Shown here one piece after another: positions 15,811 through 23,209 of a DNA stretch of 24,534 nucleotides. Within the stretch, counting starts at the first letter, position 1. Each line of letters opens with the position of its first letter. The stretch covers positions 1 to 24,534 of the forward strand of contig VFKI01000084.1 in assembly GCA_009885665.1 (NCBI GenBank), in the 5' to 3' direction. Origin of the DNA: Gammaproteobacteria bacterium (GTDB lineage: Bacteria > Pseudomonadota > Gammaproteobacteria > DSM-16500). Under the pieces are notes generated by a model. That model saw nothing but the letters and a program-made list of their open reading frames with translations, had not been told where the DNA came from and made no database searches. Made by a program: the position numbers and the translations under genes.

Positions 15811-17487
15811 ATGACATTAAAAAACAGCAAAACCCGATTCATTTTCATTACTGGTGGCGTTGTTTCTTCGCTTGGCAAGGGCATCGCTGCCGCATCCTTA
15901 GGCGCTATTCTTGAAGCGCGCGGCTTGAAAGTCACGCTGCTAAAGCTCGATCCTTATATCAATGTCGATCCTGGCACCATGAATCCGTCGCAGCATGGTG
16001 AAGTGTTCGTCACGGAAGATGGTGGCGAAACCGATCTGGATCTGGGTCATTATGAACGTTTTGTGCGGATCAAGACGCTGCGCGCGAATAATTTTACCAG
16101 TGGGCGCATTTACGCCAATGTATTACGGAATGAACGTCGTGGCGATTATTTAGGCGGCACGGTGCAAGTCATCCCCCATATCACCGATGAAATTAAACGT
16201 TGCATTCATAAAGCCGCAGAAGGTGTTGATATCGCATTGGTCGAAATTGGTGGTACGGTGGGGGATATTGAATCGCTGCCTTTCCTTGAAGCCATTCGTC
16301 AAATGCGCGTTGAACTTGGCCGGCAACATGCGTTATTTATTCACCTGACATTGATTCCTTATATTAAAACCGCCGGTGAAATTAAAACCAAGCCAACGCA
16401 ACACTCCGTAAAAGAATTGCGCTCGATTGGTATTCAACCGGATATTTTATTGTGTCGCTGTGATCGACCGCTACCGACCAGCGCGCGCTCTAAAATTGCG
16501 TTATTTACCAATGTGGAACAACGTGCGGTCATTCCATTGCAAGATGTTGATTTTATCTATCAAATTCCATTGGAATTGCATGCGCAACATTTGGATGAAA
16601 TCGTTGTAGAACAATTGGGGCTTCAGGCGAAGCCCGCTGATTTGAGCGAATGGCAGCAAGTGGTCGAAGCCTATCGTCATCCAGAACGCGATGTAACGAT
16701 TGCGATGGTGGGCAAGTATATGGATTTGACCGAATCTTATAAATCCTTAGTGGAAGCACTGTTGCATGCGGGTATAAAAACCCATACGCGCGTCAAGATT
16801 TTATTTATTCACGCGGAAGATTTAGAAAAGCCCAATGCGGTGACGGAGATTCTCAAAAATGCCGATGGTATTGTTGTGCCGGGGGGATTTGGTACGCGTG
16901 GCATTGAAGGAAAAGTGTCAGCGGTGCAATATGCGCGTGAACAAGGCATTCCTTATCTGGGTATTTGTTTAGGGATGCAAATTGCGTTGATTGAGTTTGC
17001 CCGACATAAAGCAAATATGCCAGCGGCTAACATCACTGAATTTGTTATCGATACCCCGTATCCGGTGGTGGCGCTGGTGACTGAATGGGTGAATGCGGCC
17101 GGAAAAGTAGAAGTGCGTTCAGAAAAATCTGATAAGGGCGGCACGATGCGTTTGGGCGGCCAGCCTTGTCATTTGCAAGCAGGCACATTGGCGCGTGAAA
17201 TGTATGGCAAAGACGTGATAGTGGAACGTCATCGCCATCGTTATGAAGTCAATAATACTTTATTGCCGCAAATCGAAGCGGCCGGTATGAAAGTGTCTGG
17301 CAGAGCGGCGACGGGCGAGTTGGTGGAAATGATCGAATTGCCCAATCATCCATGGTTTATTGGCTGTCAATTCCATCCCGAGTTTGCGTCTTCGCCACGC
17401 GATGGTCATCCGTTATTTACCGGTTTTATCAATGCCGCCAGCATTGCCCATGTTAAACGGGAGAAGCAACAACATGCGTCTGTGTAA
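15811..17487 (+). CDS. pyrG: CTP synthase
   Basis: Aminates UTP to CTP with ATP and glutamine, in the cytoplasm. The synthetase domain starts with FIFITGGVVSSLGKG (P-loop around Ser19-Lys23), followed by KLDPYINVDPGTMNPSQHGEVFV and DGGETDLDLGHYERF. The C-terminal class I glutaminase domain has PGGFGTRG, the nucleophile Cys386 in GICLGMQ, and the HPEF triad segment near the end. At 558 aa it is slightly longer than E. coli PyrG because of a short Lys/Gln-rich tail that overlaps kdsA by 14 bases. No clear Shine-Dalgarno precedes the ATG. Confidence 0.97.
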   Translation: MTLKNSKTRFIFITGGVVSSLGKGIAAASLGAILEARGLKVTLLKLDPYINVDPGTMNPSQHGEVFVTEDGGETDLDLGHYERFVRIKTLRANNFTSGRIYANVLRNERRGDYLGGTVQVIPHITDEIKRCIHKAAEGVDIALVEIGGTVGDIESLPFLEAIRQMRVELGRQHALFIHLTLIPYIKTAGEIKTKPTQHSVKELRSIGIQPDILLCRCDRPLPTSARSKIALFTNVEQRAVIPLQDVDFIYQIPLELHAQHLDEIVVEQLGLQAKPADLSEWQQVVEAYRHPERDVTIAMVGKYMDLTESYKSLVEALLHAGIKTHTRVKILFIHAEDLEKPNAVTEILKNADGIVVPGGFGTRGIEGKVSAVQYAREQGIPYLGICLGMQIALIEFARHKANMPAANITEFVIDTPYPVVALVTEWVNAAGKVEVRSEKSDKGGTMRLGGQPCHLQAGTLAREMYGKDVIVERHRHRYEVNNTLLPQIEAAGMKVSGRAATGELVEMIELPNHPWFIGCQFHPEFASSPRDGHPLFTGFINAASIAHVKREKQQHASV

Positions 17488-18310
17488 TTTTACTGTGGGT
17501 TTGGATCAGCCGCTGTTTTTAATTGCAGGTCCCTGTGTCATCGAAAGCGAAATGTTTACGCTGGATGTTGCCGGTCAATTAAAAGAAATCACCACACGTC
17601 TTGGTATTCCTTTTATTTATAAATCTTCTTTTGATAAAGCGAATCGGACGTCAGGTAAGAGTAATCGTGGCCCCGGATTGGAGGCTGGGTTAAAAATCCT
17701 TGAAAAAGTCAAGCAAACATTAGGCGTGCCGGTATTGACCGATGTGCATGAAGATACGCCAATTGAAGTTGTTGCCAGTGTCGTTGATGTATTGCAAACG
17801 CCGGCATTTTTATGTCGTCAAACAAATTTCATTGAGCGTGTGGCGCGAGCAGGTAAACCGGTGAATATCAAAAAAGGCCAATTTTTATCACCATGGGAAA
17901 TGAAACATGTCGTGATGAAAGCGACGGCGGTGGGCAACACGCAGATTATGGTGTGCGAACGGGGTGCGAGTTTTGGTTACAATAATTTGGTGTCGGATAT
18001 GCGTTCGCTGGCGGTGATGCGCGATACGGGTTGTCCTGTCATATTTGATGCGACACATTCAGTGCAATTGCCTGGTGGCCAAAATGGCGCGACCGGTGGT
18101 CAGCGTGAATTTGTGCCGGTCTTAGCGCGTGCGGCGGTTGCGGCGGGTGTGGCGGGTGTTTTTATGGAAACCCATCCGGATCCTGATCATGCACCATCGG
18201 ATGGCCCTAATATGTGGCCGTTGGCAAAATTGGAACGGTTGTTATGCACTTTGCAACAGATTGATCGTGCAGTAAAACAGCAGGGTTTTATTGAGCAGGG
18301 TGGCATATGA
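17474..18310 (+). CDS. kdsA: 3-deoxy-8-phosphooctulonate synthase (KDO8P synthase)
   Basis: Condenses PEP with arabinose-5-phosphate to give KDO-8-phosphate for the inner core of lipopolysaccharide. The 278-aa product shows IAGPCVIES, KSSFDKANRTS, RGPGLEAGL, LTDVHED, KKGQFLSPWEM, FDATHSVQLPG and METHPDPDHAPSDGPNMWPL. Cys21 in AGPCVIES occupies the position that is Cys in metal-dependent KDO8P synthases and Asn in the E. coli metal-independent enzyme, so a metal-dependent enzyme is likely. The ATG at 17474 is preceded by GGGAG and matches family starts. A longer in-frame reading inside pyrG is rejected. It overlaps pyrG by 14 bases and the next gene by 4 (ATGA). Confidence 0.96.
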   Translation: MRLCNFTVGLDQPLFLIAGPCVIESEMFTLDVAGQLKEITTRLGIPFIYKSSFDKANRTSGKSNRGPGLEAGLKILEKVKQTLGVPVLTDVHEDTPIEVVASVVDVLQTPAFLCRQTNFIERVARAGKPVNIKKGQFLSPWEMKHVVMKATAVGNTQIMVCERGASFGYNNLVSDMRSLAVMRDTGCPVIFDATHSVQLPGGQNGATGGQREFVPVLARAAVAAGVAGVFMETHPDPDHAPSDGPNMWPLAKLERLLCTLQQIDRAVKQQGFIEQGGI

Positions 18311-19272
18311 GTGCTGAGCGCAAGCAAGCATTGGCAAATCGCAGCGTAAAAATCAGCTGCATCGTTCCGGTTTACAATGAAGAAGTCAATGCAGCGCAAT
18401 TTTTGCCGGCGTTGGCCGACATGTTGCGTAGCTTAACGGATCGCTTTGAAATTATCGTGGTGGATGACGGCAGTCGTGATAATACGGTTGCAGCCGTGCG
18501 CGCTTTGTCTAAAACAGAAAATATAAAATTGCTGGGTTTTTCAAGGAATTTTGGTAAAGAAGTGGCATTGACTGCGGGCTTAGAGCATTGCACCGGCGAT
18601 GTGGCTATTTTATTAGATGCAGATTTTCAGCATCCGCTGGCAACGTTGCCTGATTTTCTGGCGCGTTGGGGCGAAGGGTATGATATGGCATATGGTGTAC
18701 GCCGCAATCGCGATACCGAATCCCGCATTAAACGCAATTTGGCGCATTTGTTTTATCGCTTGATGACTAAAATTACCCGCATTGATATGCCGGAAAATGC
18801 CGGTGATTTTCGCTTGTTGGATAGGCGTGTTATCGATGCATTGAATAGCATTCCCGAGCGCACGCGTTTCATGAAAGGTTTATACGCGTGGGTGGGTTTT
18901 AAAAAAATTGCCGTGCCGTTTGATGTGCAAATACGTAAAGCCGGTAAAAGTGGCTGGGGATTTTTAAAATTACTTGAATTGGCGTTGACGGGTATTACGT
19001 CATTTTCAGATATTCCGCTGCGCGTGTGGGGGTTTGCCGGCTTTGTGATTTCATTGATTTCACTCGTGTATGCGATTTATATCGTCACAATCACGTTGCT
19101 ATATGGCGCAGATTTACCTGGTTTTCCCAGCATTATCGTTGCGGTTATGTTTTTGGGCGGCATGCAATTATTATCAGTCGGTATTTTAGGTGAATATATC
19201 GCGCGTATTTTTACCGAAGTGAAACAACGCCCGAAATATATTGTTGCGTGTAAGGAAGGGTTTGAGGGGTGA
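18307..19272 (+). CDS. GT2 polyprenyl-phosphate glycosyltransferase (GtrB/ArnC/FlmF2-like)
   Basis: A 321-aa membrane-anchored family 2 glycosyltransferase. GT-A domain: CIVPVYNEE near residue 18, VVDDGSRDNT with Asp53-Asp54, and the DxD-like LLDADFQHP with Asp104/Asp106. RFMKGLYAWVGF and RKAGKSGWGF are typical of the DPM1/GtrB/ArnC group. Two C-terminal membrane spans lie at about 235-262 and 270-298. These enzymes load a sugar from a nucleotide donor onto undecaprenyl phosphate on the cytoplasmic face. The start overlaps the kdsA stop (ATGA), so the two are coupled. With the ArnT-like and YdjC-type genes downstream, the best analogy is FlmF2 of Francisella. Sugar specificity cannot be read from sequence. 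Confidence 0.88.
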   Translation: MSAERKQALANRSVKISCIVPVYNEEVNAAQFLPALADMLRSLTDRFEIIVVDDGSRDNTVAAVRALSKTENIKLLGFSRNFGKEVALTAGLEHCTGDVAILLDADFQHPLATLPDFLARWGEGYDMAYGVRRNRDTESRIKRNLAHLFYRLMTKITRIDMPENAGDFRLLDRRVIDALNSIPERTRFMKGLYAWVGFKKIAVPFDVQIRKAGKSGWGFLKLLELALTGITSFSDIPLRVWGFAGFVISLISLVYAIYIVTITLLYGADLPGFPSIIVAVMFLGGMQLLSVGILGEYIARIFTEVKQRPKYIVACKEGFEG

Positions 19273-19330
19273 TTTGAGTGGCGATAGTGGGTGTTGCAAA
19301 GATAAGCGCGTAAGGTGGTAACAGCTCGCA

Positions 19331-19375
19331 CCCTCACCCGTCGGCCTGCGGCCGACGACCGCTTGCGGGTGAGGG
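19331..19375. repeat. Nested GC-rich palindrome between convergent genes
   Basis: The outer arms CCCTCACCCG (19331-19340) and CGGGTGAGGG (19366-19375) are perfect. They enclose a second perfect palindrome, GTCGGCC-TGC-GGCCGAC (19340-19356). It sits between convergent genes and resembles REP/BIME-type elements. It may act as a two-way transcription barrier, although no T-run follows directly. The rest of 19273-19414 shows nothing else. Confidence 0.6.
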
Positions 19376-19414
19376 CGCTGAGTTATTGGTTTTCTTTAAA
19401 AAAATAACAGCCGC

Positions 19415-20305
19415 TTAAAAACTTCGGCGTCGACAGCAGCCATACCACCGATCACGATCTTCGCTTGCGTCCTCAGCAACTTTAGCTAAACTTTCTGTTT
19501 CCGTATTATTGTTAATATCACGCAAAAGCACCTTAGTTTGTTCTATAGTGCAGCTAAGCGCATCATCATCATGATTATCCGAGGCATCGATTATGTCGAT
19601 AATTTGTTTCTGTTCTTTCGATGTCATTGCTGTAATTTTTTCTCTAAGCGTTTTAAGATAGGGGAGCGCCTCAGCTTGGCCGGCGAAGATTTTCTTGATG
19701 AGGGGTACGTCTGTTTCAATCGAGTCTAAATACATGCCAGTGCCGTCCTTGCCTGTGGCGCGTAATTTGATTGTGCCGAATGAAATTTTTATCTTTTTGA
19801 AGTCGTTAGATAAAAAGGAAAAACCAATTGCGATATCCATGTCGACATAGAAGTCATTTCCGGATGAAAAAAGCATTTTACTTTTTTCTAAAAAATTGAG
19901 CGTGACAGCTTGATTAATATGTTTGTCTGTTATATCTCTTAATGCAGTGGCAACGCCAGAATAAAAACGTTGTGTATACGCTTGGTTGATTATGTCTAGC
20001 CGCTCAGGCGGAATAGGCGTAGGTATTTTAACGCCGCGTTCTGGATTGAGATCGATCCAAAGCGACCCAGGTTTGTCACCTGGAAAAAAGGGATAAGCGC
20101 CGTCATCCTTCCGGGCAAAAAGCGTGTGATTGGCTAAGCTTGATGACTGTTTGGCGTCAGGGTTTGTTTCGTCAGGCGGCATTGGCAGCGTTATGTTATA
20201 GGATGTTTTGAGTATTTTTGCTATCGTATTGCCACGGTATGTTACAAAAACTTTTTCATCAAATGAGCCGTAGCTGCGGCTTCCGTTTATTTTATTTTTT
20301 TTCAT
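19415..20305 (-). CDS. Hypothetical protein embedded in the envelope-sugar region
   Basis: A 296-aa protein I do not recognise. The ATG at 20305 lies 17 bases after the stop of the ArnT-like gene and is preferred to an in-frame GTG at 20341 that overlaps it; no strong Shine-Dalgarno is visible. There is no signal peptide or obvious membrane segment. The sequence is mixed alpha/beta and fairly polar, with a Pro-rich part (about 55-110), then a region with several beta-like stretches (DFYVDMDIAIGFSFL, IKISFGTIKLRATG). The last 30 residues are acidic (ETESLAKVAEDASEDRD) and end WYGCCRRRSF, with Cys290-Cys291 followed by three Arg. An acidic block just before a short basic tail recalls Dot/Icm C-terminal signals, but that is inference. 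It could equally be an accessory protein of the adjacent pathway. Confidence 0.72.
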   Translation of the reverse strand: MKKNKINGSRSYGSFDEKVFVTYRGNTIAKILKTSYNITLPMPPDETNPDAKQSSSLANHTLFARKDDGAYPFFPGDKPGSLWIDLNPERGVKIPTPIPPERLDIINQAYTQRFYSGVATALRDITDKHINQAVTLNFLEKSKMLFSSGNDFYVDMDIAIGFSFLSNDFKKIKISFGTIKLRATGKDGTGMYLDSIETDVPLIKKIFAGQAEALPYLKTLREKITAMTSKEQKQIIDIIDASDNHDDDALSCTIEQTKVLLRDINNNTETESLAKVAEDASEDRDRWYGCCRRRSF

Positions 20306-20322
20306 TGTTTGCCAACATAATC

Positions 20323-21813
20323 TTACCGATTGCTTACCCACACCACACCATGATATTCACCTTGGTGTTTTACGCTTGCGCCGGCTTTGTGCATGAAATC
20401 AGCATAGCGACCTTTGTCCATAATAACAAACAAACGATGATCATTGCGCTGCCAGCGTTGCCAGAAAGTATTTTCTGAAATTAACCAGCTTGACGTATCT
20501 TGAAACGGCATGCAATACCATAATTCACGTAGCCAATTGTCGTGTTCGGCAATATCAGCGGCTTGCCAGTCAGCGACAATAGTGACTTTATGTTGTAAAT
20601 ATAACGGGACATCTTGGTAATATTTATAAAATGTGACAATTTCATCGGTCGGTTGTAATTGTGATTTTATGGTAAGCGCCAAAGGTTTTAATGATTTAGG
20701 ATTAATGTGCTTTGCAGCGGCAGCGGCTGTCAATGCCACAGCAATCGCGAAAAGGGCGCAAACGATAATGATGCGATGATTAAAACGCAGCGCAAGATGC
20801 CGGCTGAGTAATAATACTAAGGGCGGCAGCACCGGCAAAATATAGCCTATGGTTTTGGAATGTGGAATAGAAAAGAATACGAAGACGATGCCAGCCCATA
20901 GCAATAAAAATATATTTTGGCTGTCAGAGCGCCATGCGCGCCAGAGCGCTTGCGGTAAAAATACGGTCCAGGGTAGCAAGCCCAATAATACAATTGGAAT
21001 ATAAAACCAGAAGGGGACTTGATTATTGAAGCTGGCGTTGGATAAAAAGCGCGTAAACTGTTGCGTTACAAAAAAGAAATGCAAAAATTCCGGGTTGGCG
21101 CGTTGCGCTTGCCAATACCACGGTGTGACGATGGCTAGAAAAATCAATGCACCGCATAATAGCGTCCAGCGTAATTCTTTTAATATGCGCCATTGATGCG
21201 TCAATAAAATGAAACAACCGGTAATTAATAAGGGAAAAGCCAGACCGATCAGTCCCTTGGTTAAAAAAGCGAGTCCGGCAAATACAAAAGCCAATAGAAA
21301 TAAACCCTGGCGGCGAGCTGTTGCCAATGGCGCATGTAAGCCAGCTAAAATGGCATAAAGTGAAAAGCTGATAAACGTGGCCACTTCAAGATCGAGATTG
21401 GCATAGTGCGCGGCGCCAAAATACAAGGGGCTGGTGGCAAGCATGAGCGCGGCCAGCAAGCCTGTGCGACGATCAAAACAACTGCGCCCGGCAATATAAA
21501 TGGCCAGCGTGCCGCCAATCCCAAAACACACGGGCCAAAAACGGATCGCCCATTCATTCACGCCAAACAAACGCATCGCGGCGGCTTGTAACCAATAATA
21601 CAATGCAGGTTTATCCAGGAAAGCAACGCCATCCAGGCGCGGCGTGACGTAGTCGCCAGAGGCTAACATTTCGCGCGCAATTTCCGAGTAGCGGCCTTCG
21701 TCTGGGACAAACAGTGGATGATTGGCTAGCCACAGAAAGTAAATACAGCCGAAGCATATCGCTAAGCCCAATAGGTCAGTCAAAAAATTACGATGGGTAT
21801 GGGTTGTCAGCAT
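20323..21813 (-). CDS. ArnT-like lipid A glycosyltransferase (GT39/GT83 membrane family)
   Basis: A 496-aa polytopic inner-membrane glycosyltransferase of the PMT/ArnT superfamily, which uses undecaprenyl-phosphate-linked sugars on the periplasmic side. The hallmark N-terminal loop is present: PDEGRYSEIAREMLASGDYVTPRLDG followed by FLDKPALYYWLQ, at about 37-76, with the acidic DE pair needed for catalysis in this superfamily. Many membrane spans follow, then a C-terminal soluble part of about 130 residues (FYKYYQDVPLYLQHKVTIV). The ATG at 21813 has GGA 9 bases upstream; an in-frame GTG at 21819 is the alternative. No arnA/B/D genes accompany it, so L-Ara4N is not implied. With a YdjC-type deacetylase next to it, Francisella FlmK is the closer functional analogue. 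Confidence 0.87.
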   Translation of the reverse strand: MLTTHTHRNFLTDLLGLAICFGCIYFLWLANHPLFVPDEGRYSEIAREMLASGDYVTPRLDGVAFLDKPALYYWLQAAAMRLFGVNEWAIRFWPVCFGIGGTLAIYIAGRSCFDRRTGLLAALMLATSPLYFGAAHYANLDLEVATFISFSLYAILAGLHAPLATARRQGLFLLAFVFAGLAFLTKGLIGLAFPLLITGCFILLTHQWRILKELRWTLLCGALIFLAIVTPWYWQAQRANPEFLHFFFVTQQFTRFLSNASFNNQVPFWFYIPIVLLGLLPWTVFLPQALWRAWRSDSQNIFLLLWAGIVFVFFSIPHSKTIGYILPVLPPLVLLLSRHLALRFNHRIIIVCALFAIAVALTAAAAAKHINPKSLKPLALTIKSQLQPTDEIVTFYKYYQDVPLYLQHKVTIVADWQAADIAEHDNWLRELWYCMPFQDTSSWLISENTFWQRWQRNDHRLFVIMDKGRYADFMHKAGASVKHQGEYHGVVWVSNR

Positions 21814-21839
21814 AAGCACTTTTCCGTACAGTTACCGTT

Positions 21840-22670
21840 ATGAAATTAATGACACTCATTTTATGTGCCGACGATTATGGCCAAAGTCAGGCTATATCTC
21901 AAGCAATTATTCAATTACTGGCAGCTGGCCGACTCTCGGCGACCAGTTGTTTGGTGACATCTGCCCTCTGGCCAGCGCATGCGAGCGGGTTGCAACCTTA
22001 TATAGATAAGGCCGATATTGGCCTGCATTTTAATTTAACCGATGGCGTGCCGCTGTCCGCTCAGCTGCAATTTATGCCGCTGGGGCAGCTGTTGTTACGT
22101 GCCTGCACGCGCCAACTCTCTCAGGCGGCGATCGAAGCTGAGTTGCATGCGCAGCTTGATGCATTTACAGCGCAGCTGGGGCGTTTGCCGGATCATATCG
22201 ATGGCCACCAACATATCCATCAATTGCCAGTGATACGCGATGCGTTGCTGGCGGTTTACGCGCGGCGTTTGGCGGGTCGTAATATTTATATACGGAGTTT
22301 GCGCGGTGTTTGGCCATGGTTGCCGCCTAAACAAGGGGGTTGGCTTAAGCAATGGGTATTACAAACATGTGGCGGGCGCGCATTGGCGGCACGTTTGCGG
22401 GCGCAGCATATTCCGCATAATCAGGCATTCAGTGGCGTGTATGATTTTCCGCATGCACAAGATTATCCTGTATTTTGCAAACATTTTTTACGTGAGCTGG
22501 CGCAGCAAGGGGGGGGCTTGATGCTGTGTCATCCCGGGTTAGAGGATGGGGCGGCAGCTGACCCATTGGTCCATTCGCGGCCGTTGGAGTTGGCATATCT
22601 CGCGGGAGACGATTTTGTGGCTGAGCTTAAAGCGGTTGGTCTGCGGTTAGGTCGATTCAACTCGGCATAA
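21840..22670 (+). CDS. ChbG/YdjC-type carbohydrate deacetylase (NaxD/HpnK-like)
   Basis: A 276-aa metal-dependent deacetylase. Metal and catalytic motifs are ADDYG (Asp11-Asp12), GLHFNLTDG (His63), DHIDGHQHIHQLP (Asp118 to His127) and LCHPG near residue 230. Family members remove N-acetyl groups from amino sugars: ChbG on chitobiose, HpnK on hopanoid glucosamine, NaxD on undecaprenyl-phosphate-GalNAc in Francisella lipid A modification. It diverges from the ArnT-like gene with only 26 bp between the starts, so the promoters must lie in coding sequence or be shared. That context favours the NaxD role. A run of eight G at 22509-22516 lies inside the gene just before the CHPG motif. Confidence 0.88.
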   Translation: MKLMTLILCADDYGQSQAISQAIIQLLAAGRLSATSCLVTSALWPAHASGLQPYIDKADIGLHFNLTDGVPLSAQLQFMPLGQLLLRACTRQLSQAAIEAELHAQLDAFTAQLGRLPDHIDGHQHIHQLPVIRDALLAVYARRLAGRNIYIRSLRGVWPWLPPKQGGWLKQWVLQTCGGRALAARLRAQHIPHNQAFSGVYDFPHAQDYPVFCKHFLRELAQQGGGLMLCHPGLEDGAAADPLVHSRPLELAYLAGDDFVAELKAVGLRLGRFNSA

Positions 22671-22679
22671 TGAAAAATT

Positions 22680-22737
22680 CATCTCATACAGTTTGCCGCG
22701 TACTCAGTTTCCCTGCCCTATCTTTTGTAGTAGATAC
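22680..22737. mobile_element. Truncated family 2 miniature element (right end only)
   Basis: These 58 bases align without gaps to 9520-9577, the right end of the intact family 2 element, with 53 identities, ending in TAGTAGATAC. The left end and the central hairpin are missing. It starts 10 bp after the deacetylase stop codon. No target duplication can be found, as expected for a decayed copy. Confidence 0.78.
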
Positions 22738-22788
22738 AAAAAAATTATCAATAATCATCAATAATGCGTGCGATTTGGGTAAAGTTCC

Positions 22789-22797
22789 TGTTATACT
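22789..22797 (+). promoter_or_regulatory. Extended -10 promoter of the cold-shock gene
   Basis: TGTTATACT fits an extended -10 box (TGnTATAAT); no good -35 is seen. Transcription would start near 22804, giving a leader of about 77 bases. Upstream at 22747-22766 a 10-base A/T-rich unit (ATCAATAATC, ATCAATAATG) is repeated in tandem and could be an UP-element or binding site. Confidence 0.5.
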
Positions 22798-22880
22798 CCG
22801 AAAAGTCTGAGGACGGCTGAGTTGATCTCGACCTCTCCAACGGCAGAACTCGTTAATTTGAAATGAAGGTTAAAACTGTT

Positions 22881-23093
22881 ATGGCACGTGAAAGCGGAAT
22901 TGTAAAATGGTTCAACAATAGTAAAGGTTATGGTTTTATTCAACGCGATCAGGGTGGTGATGTATTCGTACATTTCCGCGCTATCCGTGGCGATGGCTAC
23001 CGTACCCTTGAAGAAGGGCAGCGGGTCGAGTTTTCTGTTGCGCAAGGCCAAAAAGGCTTGCAAGCAGAAGATGTATCGGTCGTCGAAGAGTAA
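22881..23093 (+). CDS. Cold-shock domain protein (CspA family)
   Basis: A 70-aa single cold-shock domain that binds single-stranded RNA/DNA and acts as an RNA chaperone. GIVKWFNNSKGYGFI contains RNP1 (KGYGFI) and DVFVHF is RNP2; the usual EGQRVEFSV...GLQAEDV ending is present. The ATG at 22881 gives the classical length and start (MARESGIVKWF) and has AAGG 11 bases upstream. An in-frame ATG at 22863 would add six residues. Monocistronic, with its own promoter and a strong terminator. Whether it is cold-induced cannot be told; the leader is shorter than that of E. coli cspA. Confidence 0.95.
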   Translation: MARESGIVKWFNNSKGYGFIQRDQGGDVFVHFRAIRGDGYRTLEEGQRVEFSVAQGQKGLQAEDVSVVEE

Positions 23094-23113
23094 ATCTTTC
23101 GTTCGCACTAAAG

Positions 23114-23158
23114 ATGCTGCCACTGGTATTAAAATGTCAGTGGCAGTATTTTTTTTTG
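23114..23158 (+). terminator. Rho-independent terminator of the cold-shock gene
   Basis: CTGCCACTG (23117-23125) and CAGTGGCAG (23138-23146) form a perfect 9-bp stem, extended by A-T and G-U pairs. It is followed by TA and then a run of ten T (23149-23158). This is a textbook terminator. Confidence 0.92.
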
Positions 23159-23209
23159 GTTTTTTGCAAGATCGCCGGTTCTATACTCTGTAGAAGATAT
23201 GCCTGAAAA

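Noticed and set aside
17360..17473. N-terminal extension of kdsA within pyrG
   Set aside because: Out-of-frame reading of the pyrG 3' end; KdsA family proteins start at the ATG at 17474, which has its own ribosome binding site.
20323..21813. Calling this gene arnT for 4-amino-4-deoxyarabinose transfer
   Set aside because: The family match is good, but the L-Ara4N synthesis genes arnA, arnB and arnD are absent, and the YdjC-type deacetylase points to another amino sugar.
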